Of a stretch of DNA of 64,000 nucleotides, positions 62,612-64,000 are shown in pieces. Position 1 is the first letter of the stretch. Every line of letters begins with the position of its first letter. The position numbers and the translations under genes are program-made. Origin of the DNA: Burhinus oedicnemus (lineage: Eukaryota; Chordata; Aves; Charadriiformes; Burhinidae); contig VFFE01008918.1 of NCBI GenBank assembly GCA_008921705.1, positions 2,695,028 to 2,759,027 on the forward strand, written 5' to 3'. The notes beneath the pieces were generated by a model that was not told the origin of the DNA, did not search any database, and was given only the letters and a program-made list of their open reading frames with translations.

Positions 62612-64000
62612 TTCTCTAGAATGGTATGCCCCATGATTAATTGCCCTTAAATAGTACTAAGCTGGCTAAAAGTCAAAGTATATAGGCCAAAAAAAAATTG
62701 AGCTACAAAGTAGGGTGCTTCTGCTCTCTTCCCTGGAGCTGCTGCAGTTCATAGCAGCCGAGGATATGGCTCCCATACTTCAACTTTCACCTCCAAAATA
62801 TGGTGAGCTCATTCTCAACATTTCAAGTGCCAGTGTGGATGAATTCCAACACTGGAAGCACATTTGAACTGGCAAACAGTAAATGGCTGCCATCAGGCAT
62901 AAGCACTTGTTATATCAAAGCTTTGGCACATTATTTATGGAAGACTTACTCTAATGAATTCCATCCACACCTACCAGATGTGCAATCCAGGATTATGCCA
63001 GCTGTTTACCAGAATACTTGATGTCCAATAACATCATAAGTATAACATGACATTCAATTTTAATGTTGCTGAATAAGGAAACTTTGTCTTAATATTTTTG
63101 TAGAAAATGAAAAAGCAATGTTCTCACATATTCTAATTCAAAATGTTAGTGAAATGTAAGCTGGTCCAGCCCTTATGCAAACACATGTGCTTCTGCGCAT
63201 ACGGCCAACCCCAATTGAATCTGCATAAGGCCCTCTGGTACTCAAAACAAATAAACCTCATACATACAATCTGTGGAACAATAAACCACCAAATAAATGA
63301 TAAAGGAATCTGATTAGCTAAACAGCAGTCACCATTATCTGTTTATTTAAAGGTATTTGCAGGAACAAAAGCCCAATTTCTATTAACATTTGATTCACAT
63401 TGAGAAGACTTCTTCTCCATCAGCGATCCCAATAAAATTAGTGGTATCTCTGACAAATTCAGGTTTTACCAAACATCTGTGAAGACAGCAGAAACTAGTT
63501 CTGCTTTTTTATTATGTTACACATACTGAAATAGGATTTCCTTATTTTTATCTTTTTTGTTTGGTTGGGGTTTTGTTTTGTGTGGCACTATACCTTACCT
63601 GAAATAGTATTCCATCATAGAACATTGAAATAATTTAATATTAATCATTCAACTTCTTGGACAGGAACATTTAATTTTAAGGTTCATTGCTTGTAATGCA
63701 TTGGCTTCATGACCATTGTATTTACAAATACAATAATTTACCGATGAGAAGAATGATTAATACTTTTAAGACATATTTAAAACTGGGAAGGCAAAAAAGA
63801 CTTCTTGAAAGTTTTATGCTTTCTGGGATGATAAATATTTGTGATAACTTGTTTGGCTTTATAACTACATAAACCACTGACACACCAAATTATGAAGAAA
63901 TATAATGTGCTGGTAACATCCCAAATATACACATACATTAAAATTTTACAACTTTTTTTTAAAAAAAAATGTGTTTATACATCTTTATTTAAATAAGGAA
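62612..64000. other. Non-coding AT-rich DNA to window end
   Basis: No gene is supported. About 63170-63440 has a motif composition like that of conserved non-coding elements (see findings). The rest is AT-rich with T and A homopolymers near 63951-63970. Confidence 0.65.

Noticed and set aside
1..64000. CRISPR array, tRNA, rRNA, operon or prophage-like structure
   Set aside because: None of the required repeat-spacer pattern, cloverleaf or gene clustering is visible, and the CR1 content indicates a vertebrate nuclear genome.

Overview
The window looks like AT-rich, non-coding DNA from a bird nuclear genome. The best evidence is four 5'-truncated CR1 LINE copies on the minus strand. They have the avian CR1 3' end (seen here reversed as a 'catagaatcatagaatgg' type edge followed by 'ggttggaagggacct') and decayed ORF2 reverse-transcriptase peptides. 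Repeats are otherwise sparse, as in bird chromosomes. There are no operons, no bacterial gene structure and no continuous gene-sized reading frame, so the many short open frames are read as chance. The species cannot be named from sequence alone.

Layout. 1-14299: single-copy AT-rich DNA ending in a T-rich run at a 20-N assembly gap (14300-14319). 14320-20784: single-copy DNA with a stretch rich in transcription-factor-like motifs (14520-14960) and two phase-compatible candidate exons (15565-15649, 16896-16994). 20785-20910: 21 uninterrupted copies of a purine hexanucleotide. 20911-33312: single-copy DNA with faint old repeats. 33313-34122 and 34862-35794: two CR1 copies. 35795-45887: single-copy DNA with short microsatellites. 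45888-46360: a third CR1. 47737-48585: a 42-bp near-perfect palindrome, then a segment of about 236 bp present on both sides of a second 20-N gap. 51240-51830: a GC-rich island holding a signal-peptide-like short ORF. 52847-53393: a compound pentanucleotide microsatellite joined to a fourth CR1. 53394-64000: single-copy DNA with a MIR/L2-like relic, two very old CR1 3' ends and two more motif-rich stretches.

No protein-coding gene, tRNA, rRNA, CRISPR array or complete mobile element can be supported. The window is probably intergenic or within a large intron. Several intervals have the structure of single exons (splice-site pairs around an open frame). Similar pairs around closed frames also occur here, so none is annotated as a gene. 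No previously undescribed biological system was found. The items most worth checking are the gap-flanking duplication, the 15.5-17.0 kb exon pair, the GC-rich island and the layered CR1 relics.
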